DNA of 40,940 nt, from the NCBI RefSeq assembly GCF_021728395.1, contig NZ_JAKKCM010000008.1, positions 214,014 through 254,953 on the forward strand. Direction: 5' to 3'. Source of the stretch: Vibrio sp. J1-1 (GTDB lineage Bacteria > Pseudomonadota > Gammaproteobacteria > Enterobacterales > Vibrionaceae). Positions 8,911 through 16,488 of the stretch are shown here, in pieces. Position 1 is the first letter of the stretch, and every line of letters starts with the position of its first letter. A program made the position numbers and the translations under genes. The notes beneath the pieces are model-generated. The model searched no databases. It was not told the origin of the DNA and saw nothing but the letters and a program-made list of their open reading frames with translations.

Positions 8911-9402
8911 TTACTCTGGTGGCTGCGGCCATTGAATATATGGTGGATTCGGCTCCTCTTCTGGAGGCACAAATGATGGAACCGTATTCTTGACACTACC
9001 TAGACTCTTGACGTATTGGTGCACAGCCCGCAAGTCATCTTCAGTCATGGTATTCAAAACCCACCAAGGCATTGGAGGTCTGGTCTTCAGCTGTTTTGCT
9101 TTGGCGATCCATTCAGATTCAGTCAGATTGCTAATGTATTCACGTAAGTTGACAGGGTAAGTGGTTCCCCATGGCCCTCTAAAACCGAGTTGTTCACCCA
9201 GCAACCATTGGGACTCAGGTATTGTTCCACCACTCGGTGCATAACCAGCGGTATGACAATCGTTACAACCGCCTATTATTACCAAGTACTTTCCTCTCGC
9301 CTTATACTCATCTCCCGTACCACCTAAAACAGCTATAGGTGAGATAAGTAAAATCATCAATAGTATGGAGAAATGTGCCTTTCTAATAGCCATAATAATC
9401 AT
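8911..9402 (-). CDS. Orphan single-heme c-type cytochrome, exported
   Basis: 163 residues with a signal peptide ending near residue 28 (SILLMILLISPIAVLGG). One heme-attachment site, CNDCH at 46-50, is preceded by RGKYLVIIGG. The probable axial methionine is in RPPMPWW, followed by the helix TEDDLRAVHQYVKSLG. The segment around GPWGTTYPVNL resembles the cytochrome subunits of membrane alcohol and gluconate dehydrogenases, but there is only one heme and no dehydrogenase gene beside it. It probably carries electrons in the periplasm. The start is uncertain: ATG 9402 has AGG only 1 base away, whereas the fourth codon (ATG 9393) is 10 bases from it and may be the true start. Confidence 0.85.
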   Translation of the reverse strand: MIIMAIRKAHFSILLMILLISPIAVLGGTGDEYKARGKYLVIIGGCNDCHTAGYAPSGGTIPESQWLLGEQLGFRGPWGTTYPVNLREYISNLTESEWIAKAKQLKTRPPMPWWVLNTMTEDDLRAVHQYVKSLGSVKNTVPSFVPPEEEPNPPYIQWPQPPE

Positions 9403-9630
9403 ACCTGTGTGTTTTATACAGGCTAATTATAGTTCTATCGATAACAGACGTACTTAATATCTAGTGAAAATGTTAATTATTCTCTATCTGAAATAGACTT
9501 ACTCACCTCCTCTGGCTTATTACTTCTTATGAATGAGCAGGATCCTACATACTTACAGCCATTTCGTTCATGTCTGAGCTCTGAAGCCTTCTTTATACTG
9601 TCTAAAACAACGTGTAATAAGGCAATGTGC

Positions 9631-10194
9631 ATGACTGACTACGAAAAAATGGTGGCTGGAGAGCCTTACTTAATTAGTGATCCAGAACTTGTAGAAATAC
9701 GCTATCAAACAAGAGATAAAACGGATCACTTCAACCAACTCAGTTCGCGTCAGACAGAAGAAAAAACACAAGTTATCAAAAGCATCTTTAAGCAAGTTGG
9801 CGCAAACGTACATATAGAGAAAGGTGTAAGAATTGACTACGGTATCAATACTACGCTAGGTAACAACGTCTTTATTAACTATAACTTTGTGTTGTTAGAT
9901 TGTTGTCCAACGACGATTGGTGACAATGTTTTTATTGCGCCCAATGTGCAGCTTTATACTGCCATTCACCCGCTTGACCCTCGCGAACGCAAACAACATA
10001 TTGGACAAGCAAGACCCATTACCATAGAGGATGACGTTTGGATTGGTGGTGGCTGTATTATTCTACCTGGAGTGACAATAGGAAAAGGCAGCACAATTGG
10101 CGCAGGAAGCGTTGTTAACAAATCTATCCCAGCAAACAGTGTTGCGGTAGGTAACCCATGCAAAGTGGTTCGCTCACTCGAATTTGCAGAGTAA
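9631..10194 (+). CDS. Sugar O-acetyltransferase, maltose/galactoside acetyltransferase (Maa/LacA) family
   Basis: About 187 residues. It opens with MTDYEKMVAGEPYLISDPEL, the family's N-terminal helical cap, followed by a left-handed beta helix of hexapeptide repeats (IGDNVFIAPNVQL, IEDDVWIGGGCII, IGKGSTIGAGSVV). The catalytic histidine lies in TAIHPLDP. Enzymes of this family use acetyl-CoA to acetylate the 6-OH of sugars. The ATG at 9631 is preferred over upstream starts because AAGG lies 8 bases before it and family members begin here; ATG 9625 is a close alternative. It stands alone, divergent from the cytochrome gene. Confidence 0.92.
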   Translation: MTDYEKMVAGEPYLISDPELVEIRYQTRDKTDHFNQLSSRQTEEKTQVIKSIFKQVGANVHIEKGVRIDYGINTTLGNNVFINYNFVLLDCCPTTIGDNVFIAPNVQLYTAIHPLDPRERKQHIGQARPITIEDDVWIGGGCIILPGVTIGKGSTIGAGSVVNKSIPANSVAVGNPCKVVRSLEFAE

Positions 10195-10259
10195 GCGTGT
10201 AACTAGGATAAGACATGATTCAAGGGGAGTCTCGGACCGTCATACGAGGCTTGCTTAAT

Positions 10260-10790
10260 CTATAAACCCGTTTTAGCATACACCACCGTATTACTGAGTT
10301 GCCCCGATGGTAACCGGCGGTCATTATGCAGCGTTCCTTCAAGCTTGTAACCACAACGCTCTGCCACGCGCCGACTTTTGGAATTTCCTTCGGCCGCTTT
10401 GATTTCTACCCGATTCGCTTTCAAGTCCCGAAATGCGTATTCCTCAACCGCTTGAACCGCTTCCGTCATAAAACCAAAACCAGCACAAGAACTACGTAAC
10501 CAGTAGCCAATTTCAAAAAATGGTACCCCTTTGTCTCTAATGATCAGTCCGATAGCACCAACGAAGCGGCCAGAGTGCTTCTCGAGCAGTGAGTAACGTA
10601 ACTCACCTTCGAAGTTGTCAAAATTACTCATCGCCAGCTTTGTGTTTTCGATAGACTCCTCTTCGGTAAGCGCATAAGGGACCCAAGGAAGATACTCGCT
10701 TAGTTCGCTCTCACTTTCTTTTATTGCTTCTAGCATAAGTGGTTGCAACTTCATTGAAGGAGGCCGTAATTTAAGTCTTTCTGTTTCCAT
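10260..10790 (-). CDS. GNAT N-acetyltransferase, RimJ/RimL-like
   Basis: About 176 residues starting METERLKLRPP, the usual opening of RimJ/RimL-type acetyltransferases. The acetyl-CoA-binding region is FEIGYWLRSSCAGFGFMTEA followed by the helix around NSKSRRVAERCGYKLEG. The Gly-rich pyrophosphate loop has AGFGF where most members have GxGxA or GkGya. These enzymes acetylate protein N termini or small amines; the substrate cannot be read from sequence. AGGAG lies 9 bases before the chosen ATG at 10790; the ATG at 10799 is too close to it. Confidence 0.88.
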   Translation of the reverse strand: METERLKLRPPSMKLQPLMLEAIKESESELSEYLPWVPYALTEEESIENTKLAMSNFDNFEGELRYSLLEKHSGRFVGAIGLIIRDKGVPFFEIGYWLRSSCAGFGFMTEAVQAVEEYAFRDLKANRVEIKAAEGNSKSRRVAERCGYKLEGTLHNDRRLPSGQLSNTVVYAKTGL

Positions 10791-10858
10791 TTGTACCATC
10801 TCCTATCGTTGACTCACGAGTTACAAAGTAACGGGGTATATCCCCTTTTTACAGTTGG

Positions 10859-11344
10859 TTATCTTCGCAACCATTTATACATGACTAAACTGTCCACATA
10901 CCCCAAACGACCGTGCCTGTAGGCTTTAGGAATCGTACCTACTATGCTGAAACCAAGTTTTTGCCAGAGCTTAACCGCGACTTCATTCGTCGAGACAACG
11001 CTATTGAATTGCATCGCTTCAAAACCAAGTTCTTCGGCTAGCCGTTGCGAATGCTCACACATCTTTCGAGCGATCCCTTTTCCTCTCGCCTCGTTTGCAA
11101 CCATATAACCACAATTACAAATATGATTACTTGGCCCCATAGCATTAGGTTTCAGGTAATAGGAGCCTAAAACTACGTCGTTTTCTACATAAACGTACGA
11201 CTTCAACGGAACTTCACACCAGATGTGGTATGCTTCTTCCAACGTCATTTCTGGATCAAATGCATAAGTTTCCTGAGCGTTAATAACGGCTGAAAAGGTT
11301 GGCCAAAATAACTTAAAATCAGATTTTGTTGTTTCCCTGAACAT
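10859..11344 (-). CDS. GNAT N-acetyltransferase
   Basis: About 161 residues starting MFRETTKSDF. GNAT features are the central strand VLGSYYLKPN, CGYMVANEARGKGIARKMCEH (acetyl-CoA loop R-G-K-G-I-A) and VKLWQKLGFSIVGTIP. The chosen ATG has AAGGA 6 bases upstream; the frame extends a further 16 codons but without a better signal. The nearest relatives I can think of acetylate small molecules; the specificity is unknown. It lies 52 bases downstream of a small membrane ORF and 69 bases upstream of another GNAT gene, all on the minus strand, so they may be cotranscribed. Confidence 0.88.
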   Translation of the reverse strand: MFRETTKSDFKLFWPTFSAVINAQETYAFDPEMTLEEAYHIWCEVPLKSYVYVENDVVLGSYYLKPNAMGPSNHICNCGYMVANEARGKGIARKMCEHSQRLAEELGFEAMQFNSVVSTNEVAVKLWQKLGFSIVGTIPKAYRHGRLGYVDSLVMYKWLRR

Positions 11345-11395
11345 TAAAATTCCTTTCGAATAGAATACTTTGCTAAGACGTGTACAACGCAATAT

Positions 11396-11695
11396 CTAAC
11401 CTTTATATACCTTTCGGTAAAGTGAACAACCAGCCAGCAATAAGCACGGAGTATACCAAGACATTGAGGTTACACTATATTTATTCGCCAACATGTAAAT
11501 CAGGTTGACAAATACAGTCACCTCACAGGTTATATAGGCAATAAAAAAGGTTTTTATCCATTCAGCACATTTGTAAGTGCCTGATTGCAGCCAAGTCATT
11601 TCGTCAAGAATAAACGTCCATGAAACGAGAAATGAAACCAATAAGCACGAGGTTCTCGCACTTTCCACCTCAAACCAATCTATAGACAAATTCAA
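11396..11695 (-). CDS. Small hypothetical membrane protein (uncertain)
   Basis: Up to 99 residues with hydrophobic segments at about 16-30 (CLLVSFLVSWTFI), 48-70 (FFIAYITCEVTVFVNLIYML) and 82-92. The only in-frame start before the first segment is a TTG at 11695 without a clear ribosome-binding site; the next ATG would remove one membrane segment. I do not recognise the family. It sits just upstream of a GNAT gene on the same strand. It may be real, a decayed gene, or chance in AT-rich DNA. Confidence 0.35.
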   Translation of the reverse strand: MNLSIDWFEVESARTSCLLVSFLVSWTFILDEMTWLQSGTYKCAEWIKTFFIAYITCEVTVFVNLIYMLANKYSVTSMSWYTPCLLLAGCSLYRKVYKG

Positions 11696-11795
11696 TAAAA
11701 ACTACTAACGAGAATAATGTTGAGAACGGACATCTCAGATACCATGCAGATAAATTCTTCAAAAATAACAATCTATTAGTTTTATAAGCCTCCTT

Positions 11796-11872
11796 TTAGT
11801 ATTAGTGTTTGCGATCAAGCTAATACTAATTAAAACTAAAGATGCCGAGGGTGAGGAATCTTTAGTTTTTTT
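11796..11872 (+). ncRNA. Candidate small RNA: two tandem hairpins ending in a terminator
   Basis: Hairpin 1 has a 10-bp perfect stem, TTAGTATTAG (11796-11805) / CTAATACTAA (11820-11829), with a 14-base loop. Two bases later hairpin 2 has a 12-bp perfect stem, AAAACTAAAGAT (11832-11843) / ATCTTTAGTTTT (11858-11869), also with a 14-base loop (GCCGAGGGTGAGGA), followed directly by a T run. Hairpin 2 has the form of a rho-independent terminator, yet no gene on the plus strand ends here: the neighbouring upstream genes are on the minus strand. A short plus-strand transcript is therefore likely. I could not place its promoter with confidence, and I do not recognise an Rfam family. Confidence 0.5.
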
Positions 11873-11968
11873 GGCTAAACACCTTCAACATTACCACTTT
11901 AAGCCAATTTACAACGCGATTAAACACCTTAGAATGACCACACTTTCCGAAAACCAGCGATTCAAAAC

Positions 11969-12244
11969 ATGAGCATCAAACCAGACAGAGTCACTGCGAT
12001 GCAGTTAATTATTGATCGAGCTAAGGTCGAGCTACCTCTGTATGAAAGTGACACATTCGTCTGTGGTACTGATGGCAATTGCATTGGTTGCCCAAAGAAA
12101 TTGATGGAGCTAGTAGACTCAGAAGTGTCCTATTGGGAACACAGCATCTCTCGAGGCATTACACCAAACTTTGATGATATCCGTCGGTTTGGGAAACTCT
12201 GTACCAATGTAAAGAGAGGGCTTGTACGCAATAACATTTTGTAA
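11969..12244 (+). CDS. Hypothetical small cysteine-containing protein
   Basis: 91 residues with no signal peptide or membrane segment. A cluster of cysteines (CGTDGNCIGCPKK at about 32-44, then a Cys near residue 78 in GKLCTNV) could bind zinc or an Fe-S cluster. The sequence is otherwise an amphipathic helical protein. The ribosome-binding site is poor. I do not recognise a named family. It is convergent with the DUF6404-like gene, 34 bases away. Confidence 0.62.
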   Translation: MSIKPDRVTAMQLIIDRAKVELPLYESDTFVCGTDGNCIGCPKKLMELVDSEVSYWEHSISRGITPNFDDIRRFGKLCTNVKRGLVRNNIL

Positions 12245-12278
12245 ATTACCTTTTGTCGACCAAGTTTTTTGTTGTGTA

Positions 12279-12635
12279 TTACTCGTAGTTTCGCTTACAC
12301 CAGTTTTCCCAGTTGTTTTCACCCAAACTCTTTCTAGCCTTGATAATTCTAAATATGGTGATAAATCCCATTAAAATACCAAACGAGGCGAAACAAATAA
12401 GATAGAACCTCCAATGTTCAGGCTCTTTATGCCAAGAAAATGCCCACATGAACGCTCCCCATAGTGGCCCCAAAAGTAAGCTATCCATTAAAAACACTTT
12501 TACAAACGACTGGAATACTAGTGGCTTTTTCGAGAGGTCTTTGTATTTTGGCCAAACAAATATTGTTGGTTTAGTTAAGTCCACGGGAACACCTTTTTCA
12601 ATCAAGTGCAACCGGATGAATTCTGCCTTTTCCAT
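12279..12635 (-). CDS. DUF6404-like small membrane protein
   Basis: 118 residues. A soluble N terminus (MEKAEFIRLHLIEKGVPVDL, then PTIFVWPKYKDL) is followed by two transmembrane helices at about 47-68 (FLMDSLLLGPLWGAFMWAF) and 78-98 (FYLICFASFGILMGFITIF), and a basic tail. This layout fits DUF6404, a family I associate with vibrios and whose function is unknown. The family assignment is from memory of its pattern and is moderate. No partner gene is evident. Confidence 0.68.
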   Translation of the reverse strand: MEKAEFIRLHLIEKGVPVDLTKPTIFVWPKYKDLSKKPLVFQSFVKVFLMDSLLLGPLWGAFMWAFSWHKEPEHWRFYLICFASFGILMGFITIFRIIKARKSLGENNWENWCKRNYE

Positions 12636-12728
12636 AAAAACCCCACTAACTATATGTTATTGGAATTTTAAGGCTATCAAGTCATTCGCCTGAAAGGATT
12701 ATCTAGATGTTGCGACTGATTTCAAAAC

Positions 12729-12824
12729 TTAATTATTTAGTCGCTGGACCCAGCGCGAGCAACGCAAGGATAAAAATGTGGGCTTTCCTGAACCACGGGA
12801 CCCAATAACAGCAATTCTCTTCAT
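12729..12824 (-). pseudogene. Remnant of a P-loop NTPase gene (adenylate kinase / topology modulation-like)
   Basis: An ATG at 12824 opens a 31-codon frame beginning MKRIAVIGSRGSGKP, which matches the N terminus of small P-loop kinases (MKRIAVIGxxGSGKST). The Walker A Ser/Thr has become Pro. The frame then runs through RCSRWVQRLNN to a stop; shifting frame by one base gives a different stretch (CVARAGS) that resembles the expected following helix, which suggests a frameshift. Nothing after it continues the family. It is therefore a truncated, decayed gene. Confidence 0.55.
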
Positions 12825-12853
12825 GGTGCTCATCTAGTCTTCATCCTGACCTA

Positions 12854-14791
12854 TCAACTCGTGTAAGGTGAGCTCGACCACGATAGGAAAGTACCGCTGG
12901 TTTGCTTTTGCGGATCTTGGCAATACGAGAGCATTTCTTTATATGATATTGGCTTGCTGTACAGATAGCCTTGGTAAAAATCAATGCTGTGTTGTGCTAT
13001 AGAATCGAGCTGATCTTGTGTTTCAATACCTTCTGCGATCACCTTCGTACCGATCGTATGAGCCATCTTAGTCACCGCAGAGACTATGCTTTGTTCTTTT
13101 TCATGCAGACAAATGTTATCAATGTATGATTTGTCGATTTTTATATAATCTATTTTTAGATTTCTAAGCACGGAAATAGAAGAGAAACCCGTTCCAAAGT
13201 CATCGACTGAAATCATCACACCAATCTCTTTTGCACTCAGAATGCTTTGAGTTAGCTTATCAATATTGGTGATCATTGCTGTTTCAGTGATTTCTAAATG
13301 CACATTGTTTGGATTAATAGAGTACTTTTCAATGAGCAGTTTTAAACTATCTAAGAATGTTTCATCTTCGAACTGAATAACCGAAACATTAATTGATATT
13401 GAAATGTATGGATGCATCTTGTTGACCAAAGCTAATGCTTCAATGGACATTTTAAGTACTAATTGTCCAAGCTCTATTATCAATCCATACTCTTCAGCTA
13501 CCTTTATAAATTCGTCTGGTGAGACTCGTTCCCCTTTTAACTCCCACCTAACTAATGCTTCAAAAGAGTGTACCTTTTCGTCTCTGACATTTACTATCGG
13601 CTGGTATTGCATATAAAAGCTATCATCGTTAATCGCTTTTTTTATAGCTTCATATAAATACTCTTTTCGTTCAAAGCTTTCTTGTATATTCTTGCCAAAA
13701 CAGCTAACGCGTAGATTATTCTTTTTTCCATAGCTAACAGCTAGATACGCATTTCTAATAGCAGTATTGATTGGGACACTGTCATCACAAATATAATAGC
13801 CTATATGATAGTCAGGTTTTACACGAATACTTCCTAACTGAAAACACACTGTTATCTGCTTCTTTAAGTTACTAATAAATTGTTCTAACTCTATTTCTGA
13901 TAAAACGTAAGTGTGGATAATAAATTCATCACTCCCATACCGAGCAGAAATTGAACTGTGATATTTATCGTTATTTAATAATATATCTCCAACTTCTGAA
14001 ATAATAAAATCGCCATACTCATGACCATAGTTATCGTTAATAAGATGCAGATTTTCTATATCAACATGCACAAAACCATTTAGTAGCGATGATTGATTTT
14101 TTTGAGTACGTTTTATAGCAATCGCTGGGGCGAAGTTATTTCGGTTATATAACCCGGAAAGCATATCACGACGTTCTAATGTTCGTATTCTACTCCCTCT
14201 AGAGTCAACCTCATTTTCTAGGCTCGATACTAATGTTTCAATTTTAGTTTGATTATCGATTGATGAGTAAATAAAGTTGGCACTTCTTACGGCAGTCAAA
14301 CATAGTGCAAGTCCATAAACCACCCCCATTACCCCAAAACTTCTTAGAGTAGAATCGTCTCCAGTGAGTAATATAAAGCTATATGGAAAGGTGGTAAGAG
14401 ATACATACACCAACGCGGAACGCCGATCAACAGATAGTAATGTGACGCTACCGCCCGACATCCCACAAAAAATGACTAATGTGAACATGACTTCTTCCAA
14501 CGTCATTGTTTGATGAAATATATACGGGTAAGCAGCCCATATAATCGCTGAGAGAATGACACCAATAAAATGAAAGTCTAATTTATATTTGTTGTCGTTA
14601 GAAACACCATAATGAATCCAACAACGTAGACCAGTAATTACATAGACCAATAGCAACCAATAAATTTTCCCGTTTGTAGCATGAGGTCCATATACATTAG
14701 TCATAACTAAAATGGATGCAATGCAAACATTGATCATCAGTAAGGTAAGAATATTAGAGGAAAAGACTAATAAATGTCTGCGTTTGTTCAT
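12854..14791 (-). CDS. Membrane GGDEF-EAL protein, probable c-di-GMP phosphodiesterase
   Basis: About 645 residues from ATG 14791 (an upstream TTG would add 5). Six hydrophobic helices fill roughly residues 8-185. A GGDEF domain follows (DMLSGLYNRNNFAP, INDNYGHEYGD) with the signature GSDEF at 286-290, a change at the second glycine. The EAL domain keeps the catalytic set: EAL at 411-413, the Asn in NVSVIQFED, LEITETAM, VDDFGTGFSS, IKIDKSYI, AEGIET and QGYLYSKP. The expected activity is therefore hydrolysis of cyclic di-GMP, with the GGDEF half probably inactive or only binding GTP. No sensor partner is visible. The gene is more AT-rich than its neighbours. Confidence 0.92.
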   Translation of the reverse strand: MNKRRHLLVFSSNILTLLMINVCIASILVMTNVYGPHATNGKIYWLLLVYVITGLRCWIHYGVSNDNKYKLDFHFIGVILSAIIWAAYPYIFHQTMTLEEVMFTLVIFCGMSGGSVTLLSVDRRSALVYVSLTTFPYSFILLTGDDSTLRSFGVMGVVYGLALCLTAVRSANFIYSSIDNQTKIETLVSSLENEVDSRGSRIRTLERRDMLSGLYNRNNFAPAIAIKRTQKNQSSLLNGFVHVDIENLHLINDNYGHEYGDFIISEVGDILLNNDKYHSSISARYGSDEFIIHTYVLSEIELEQFISNLKKQITVCFQLGSIRVKPDYHIGYYICDDSVPINTAIRNAYLAVSYGKKNNLRVSCFGKNIQESFERKEYLYEAIKKAINDDSFYMQYQPIVNVRDEKVHSFEALVRWELKGERVSPDEFIKVAEEYGLIIELGQLVLKMSIEALALVNKMHPYISISINVSVIQFEDETFLDSLKLLIEKYSINPNNVHLEITETAMITNIDKLTQSILSAKEIGVMISVDDFGTGFSSISVLRNLKIDYIKIDKSYIDNICLHEKEQSIVSAVTKMAHTIGTKVIAEGIETQDQLDSIAQHSIDFYQGYLYSKPISYKEMLSYCQDPQKQTSGTFLSWSSSPYTS

Positions 14792-14980
14792 ACAAATACT
14801 AAGCAATTAATTGCACTAATTTAACTAAACTAGCTTGTCTTACCGAATAAGTCTATATATTTGCTCGTTTTAATTGCACAAATCATATTTGTTAGAAATT
14901 TTCCGTATTAAGAGTGATCTTTAGATAAGACAAAGAAAAGCAAAAAATTGCTTGAAGGGATGGCGAGAAACAGGCGTGTA

Positions 14981-15011
14981 TTAAAAGGGCCAACGGCTGT
15001 GACCCTTTTAA
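14981..15011 (-). terminator. Terminator after the DUF4432 gene
   Basis: Nine-bp stem TTAAAAGGG (14981-14989) / CCCTTTTAA (15003-15011) just downstream of the minus-strand stop codon; on that strand the stem ends in a TTTTAA run. Confidence 0.65.
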
Positions 15012-15019
15012 TCTTGGGA

Positions 15020-16243
15020 TTACTTACTCAAATCAACCAGCGGTTGCTCTACCTTTTTCACTGACTGATTTTGTTGGATATTTTTGACCGCTTCTAAAGC
15101 TTGCGTAACCTCTTGGTTGTTGCGAAGTACAGTATACGTAACGTCAAATTGCTTGCTTTCACCCGCTTTTATGGTTGGCACCAGCCCCAACGGACGTTGG
15201 TACTTTGTGTTGTACGCATAGCTGGTGCCAGGCTCAATCCCTGTGACGTAGCCCTGTTGTTCAGTATCTGTATTTTTCCATAGCGTCAGTACCGGCAATT
15301 GTTTAATGTTATAACCAACCGACACACCAAGGTTACCCGCTTGATTATGCAGTACAGCTAAGGTATTGCCCTTTTCATCACCAATCGGCTTGAGGTTAAA
15401 TACCATTTCATCAAAGTCCTTGGTTGGCCCAAGATACGTCTGCCAATCGTCTAACCCTGCTTTGGCGTAGTCATTAAATGGTGAAATCTCACTGGCTGCA
15501 GCGGTTACTTTCGCGCCTTTCTCTAAGATCGGGCGACCAAAATTGGAGTGGTAGATGATCTGGTATTCATCATCATAGTCAGCCTTATTTGTCAGCGTAT
15601 CATGCAAAGCAAACGTACTTTCACCAGGAACCACTTCGAGTTTGGTTAGCGTTTCCAGTTCCGCCTTTTTGAACGTACGCTCAGACACCGTGCCTTCAAT
15701 CGTAATTTTATGTGGCGGATTATCATCAATGATTACTTTGACTGTCGAAGCAGGTGTATTTTGAACCCTACCGTGAAGGCTCAGTAGCTGACCATTATCA
15801 TCCACACCTGGATGGCCAGTCCATTCATAACCGCATCGCACTAACATTTCATTAAAGCCATCTAACCAGCCAAGACCATTACGACTTTCCAATTCAATAA
15901 ACGCCGGGTTAACCACTTCTTTTACTGGAGAATCCCAGCCTAAAATTCGCTCACCGTCACGTTTAACATTGAGTATACCCATGCCACGTGTTGGAATAAC
16001 GGTGATGCTCAGTTCACCGTTATTGACCACAATGATATCGACACCCATCTGCTTGCCACCATGCAGACGGCGTTTTTCTATGGAAAACGGAGTATCACTT
16101 TTCATTTTTAGTGAGTCGCTGGTGACTTGCCAGTCCCCCACATCCTGGCCTTTAGCAGAATCGGTTAATACAAATTCGGCAGCATGAACATTTATCGTAG
16201 TCAGACCAAGAAGTACGGCAGCGAGCGTTGAATTCAATTTCAT
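15020..16243 (-). CDS. Periplasmic DUF4432 protein (aldose 1-epimerase-like fold)
   Basis: 407 residues. Signal peptide MKLNSTLAAVLLGLTTINVHA, then a galactose-mutarotase-like beta domain. Features of DUF4432 are the early ITVIPTRGMGILNVKRDGE, LDGFNEMLVRCGYEWTGHPG, LLSLHGRVQNTPAS, YHSNFGRPIL and the C-terminal GIEPGTSYAYN. Members belong to the aldose epimerase superfamily and some are linked to sugar catabolism, but most lack a tested function; an exported form acts in the periplasm. It is divergent from the GntR regulator, and the region between holds palindromes likely bound by that regulator. Substrate unknown. Confidence 0.85.
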   Translation of the reverse strand: MKLNSTLAAVLLGLTTINVHAAEFVLTDSAKGQDVGDWQVTSDSLKMKSDTPFSIEKRRLHGGKQMGVDIIVVNNGELSITVIPTRGMGILNVKRDGERILGWDSPVKEVVNPAFIELESRNGLGWLDGFNEMLVRCGYEWTGHPGVDDNGQLLSLHGRVQNTPASTVKVIIDDNPPHKITIEGTVSERTFKKAELETLTKLEVVPGESTFALHDTLTNKADYDDEYQIIYHSNFGRPILEKGAKVTAAASEISPFNDYAKAGLDDWQTYLGPTKDFDEMVFNLKPIGDEKGNTLAVLHNQAGNLGVSVGYNIKQLPVLTLWKNTDTEQQGYVTGIEPGTSYAYNTKYQRPLGLVPTIKAGESKQFDVTYTVLRNNQEVTQALEAVKNIQQNQSVKKVEQPLVDLSK

Positions 16244-16278
16244 CTCTTTTTCCTTAATTTTGTTGTGAATAACAAATG

Positions 16279-16292
16279 CTGAATCGATTCAG
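16279..16292. promoter_or_regulatory. Palindrome CTGAATCGATTCAG, candidate GntR operator
   Basis: A perfect 14-base palindrome 36 bases upstream of the DUF4432 start codon, in the region divergent with the GntR gene. It shares the half-site CTGAATC with a second palindrome at 16389-16407. Such spacing suits autoregulation and control of the DUF4432 gene. The binding protein is inferred from position only. Confidence 0.5.
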
Positions 16293-16388
16293 TTAAAACA
16301 TACGCCGAAAGAAAAGGAGCTAACATAAGCAACTAATGGCAATGTGATCTTGATAGTACGATAGTGATATATCGACTTGAAATTTGAT

Positions 16389-16407
16389 TGCTGAATCAAC
16401 TTCAGCA
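16389..16407. promoter_or_regulatory. Second palindrome TGCTGAA-N5-TTCAGCA, candidate operator
   Basis: A 7-base inverted repeat with a 5-base centre, lying about 80 bases before the GntR gene. The left arm continues as CTGAATC, the same half-site as the palindrome at 16279-16292. Confidence 0.45.
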
Positions 16408-16488
16408 AGTTTGACCGCGCTTCTTGGGTTGTCTGTATTTATGTTGTGAAAACACAATTCATAGCAATCAAATGCGTTTGTGTTTACC

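Noticed and set aside
11844-11857. Resemblance of the loop GCCGAGGGTGAGGA to the conserved core of Qrr small RNAs
   Set aside because: Only GCCGAGGGT is shared; the surrounding Qrr core and its stems are absent.
8800-12853. Possible superintegron cassette array
   Set aside because: Small unknown and acetyltransferase genes suggested cassettes, but I found no repeated attC/VCR-like sequence between them, and the genes point in both directions.
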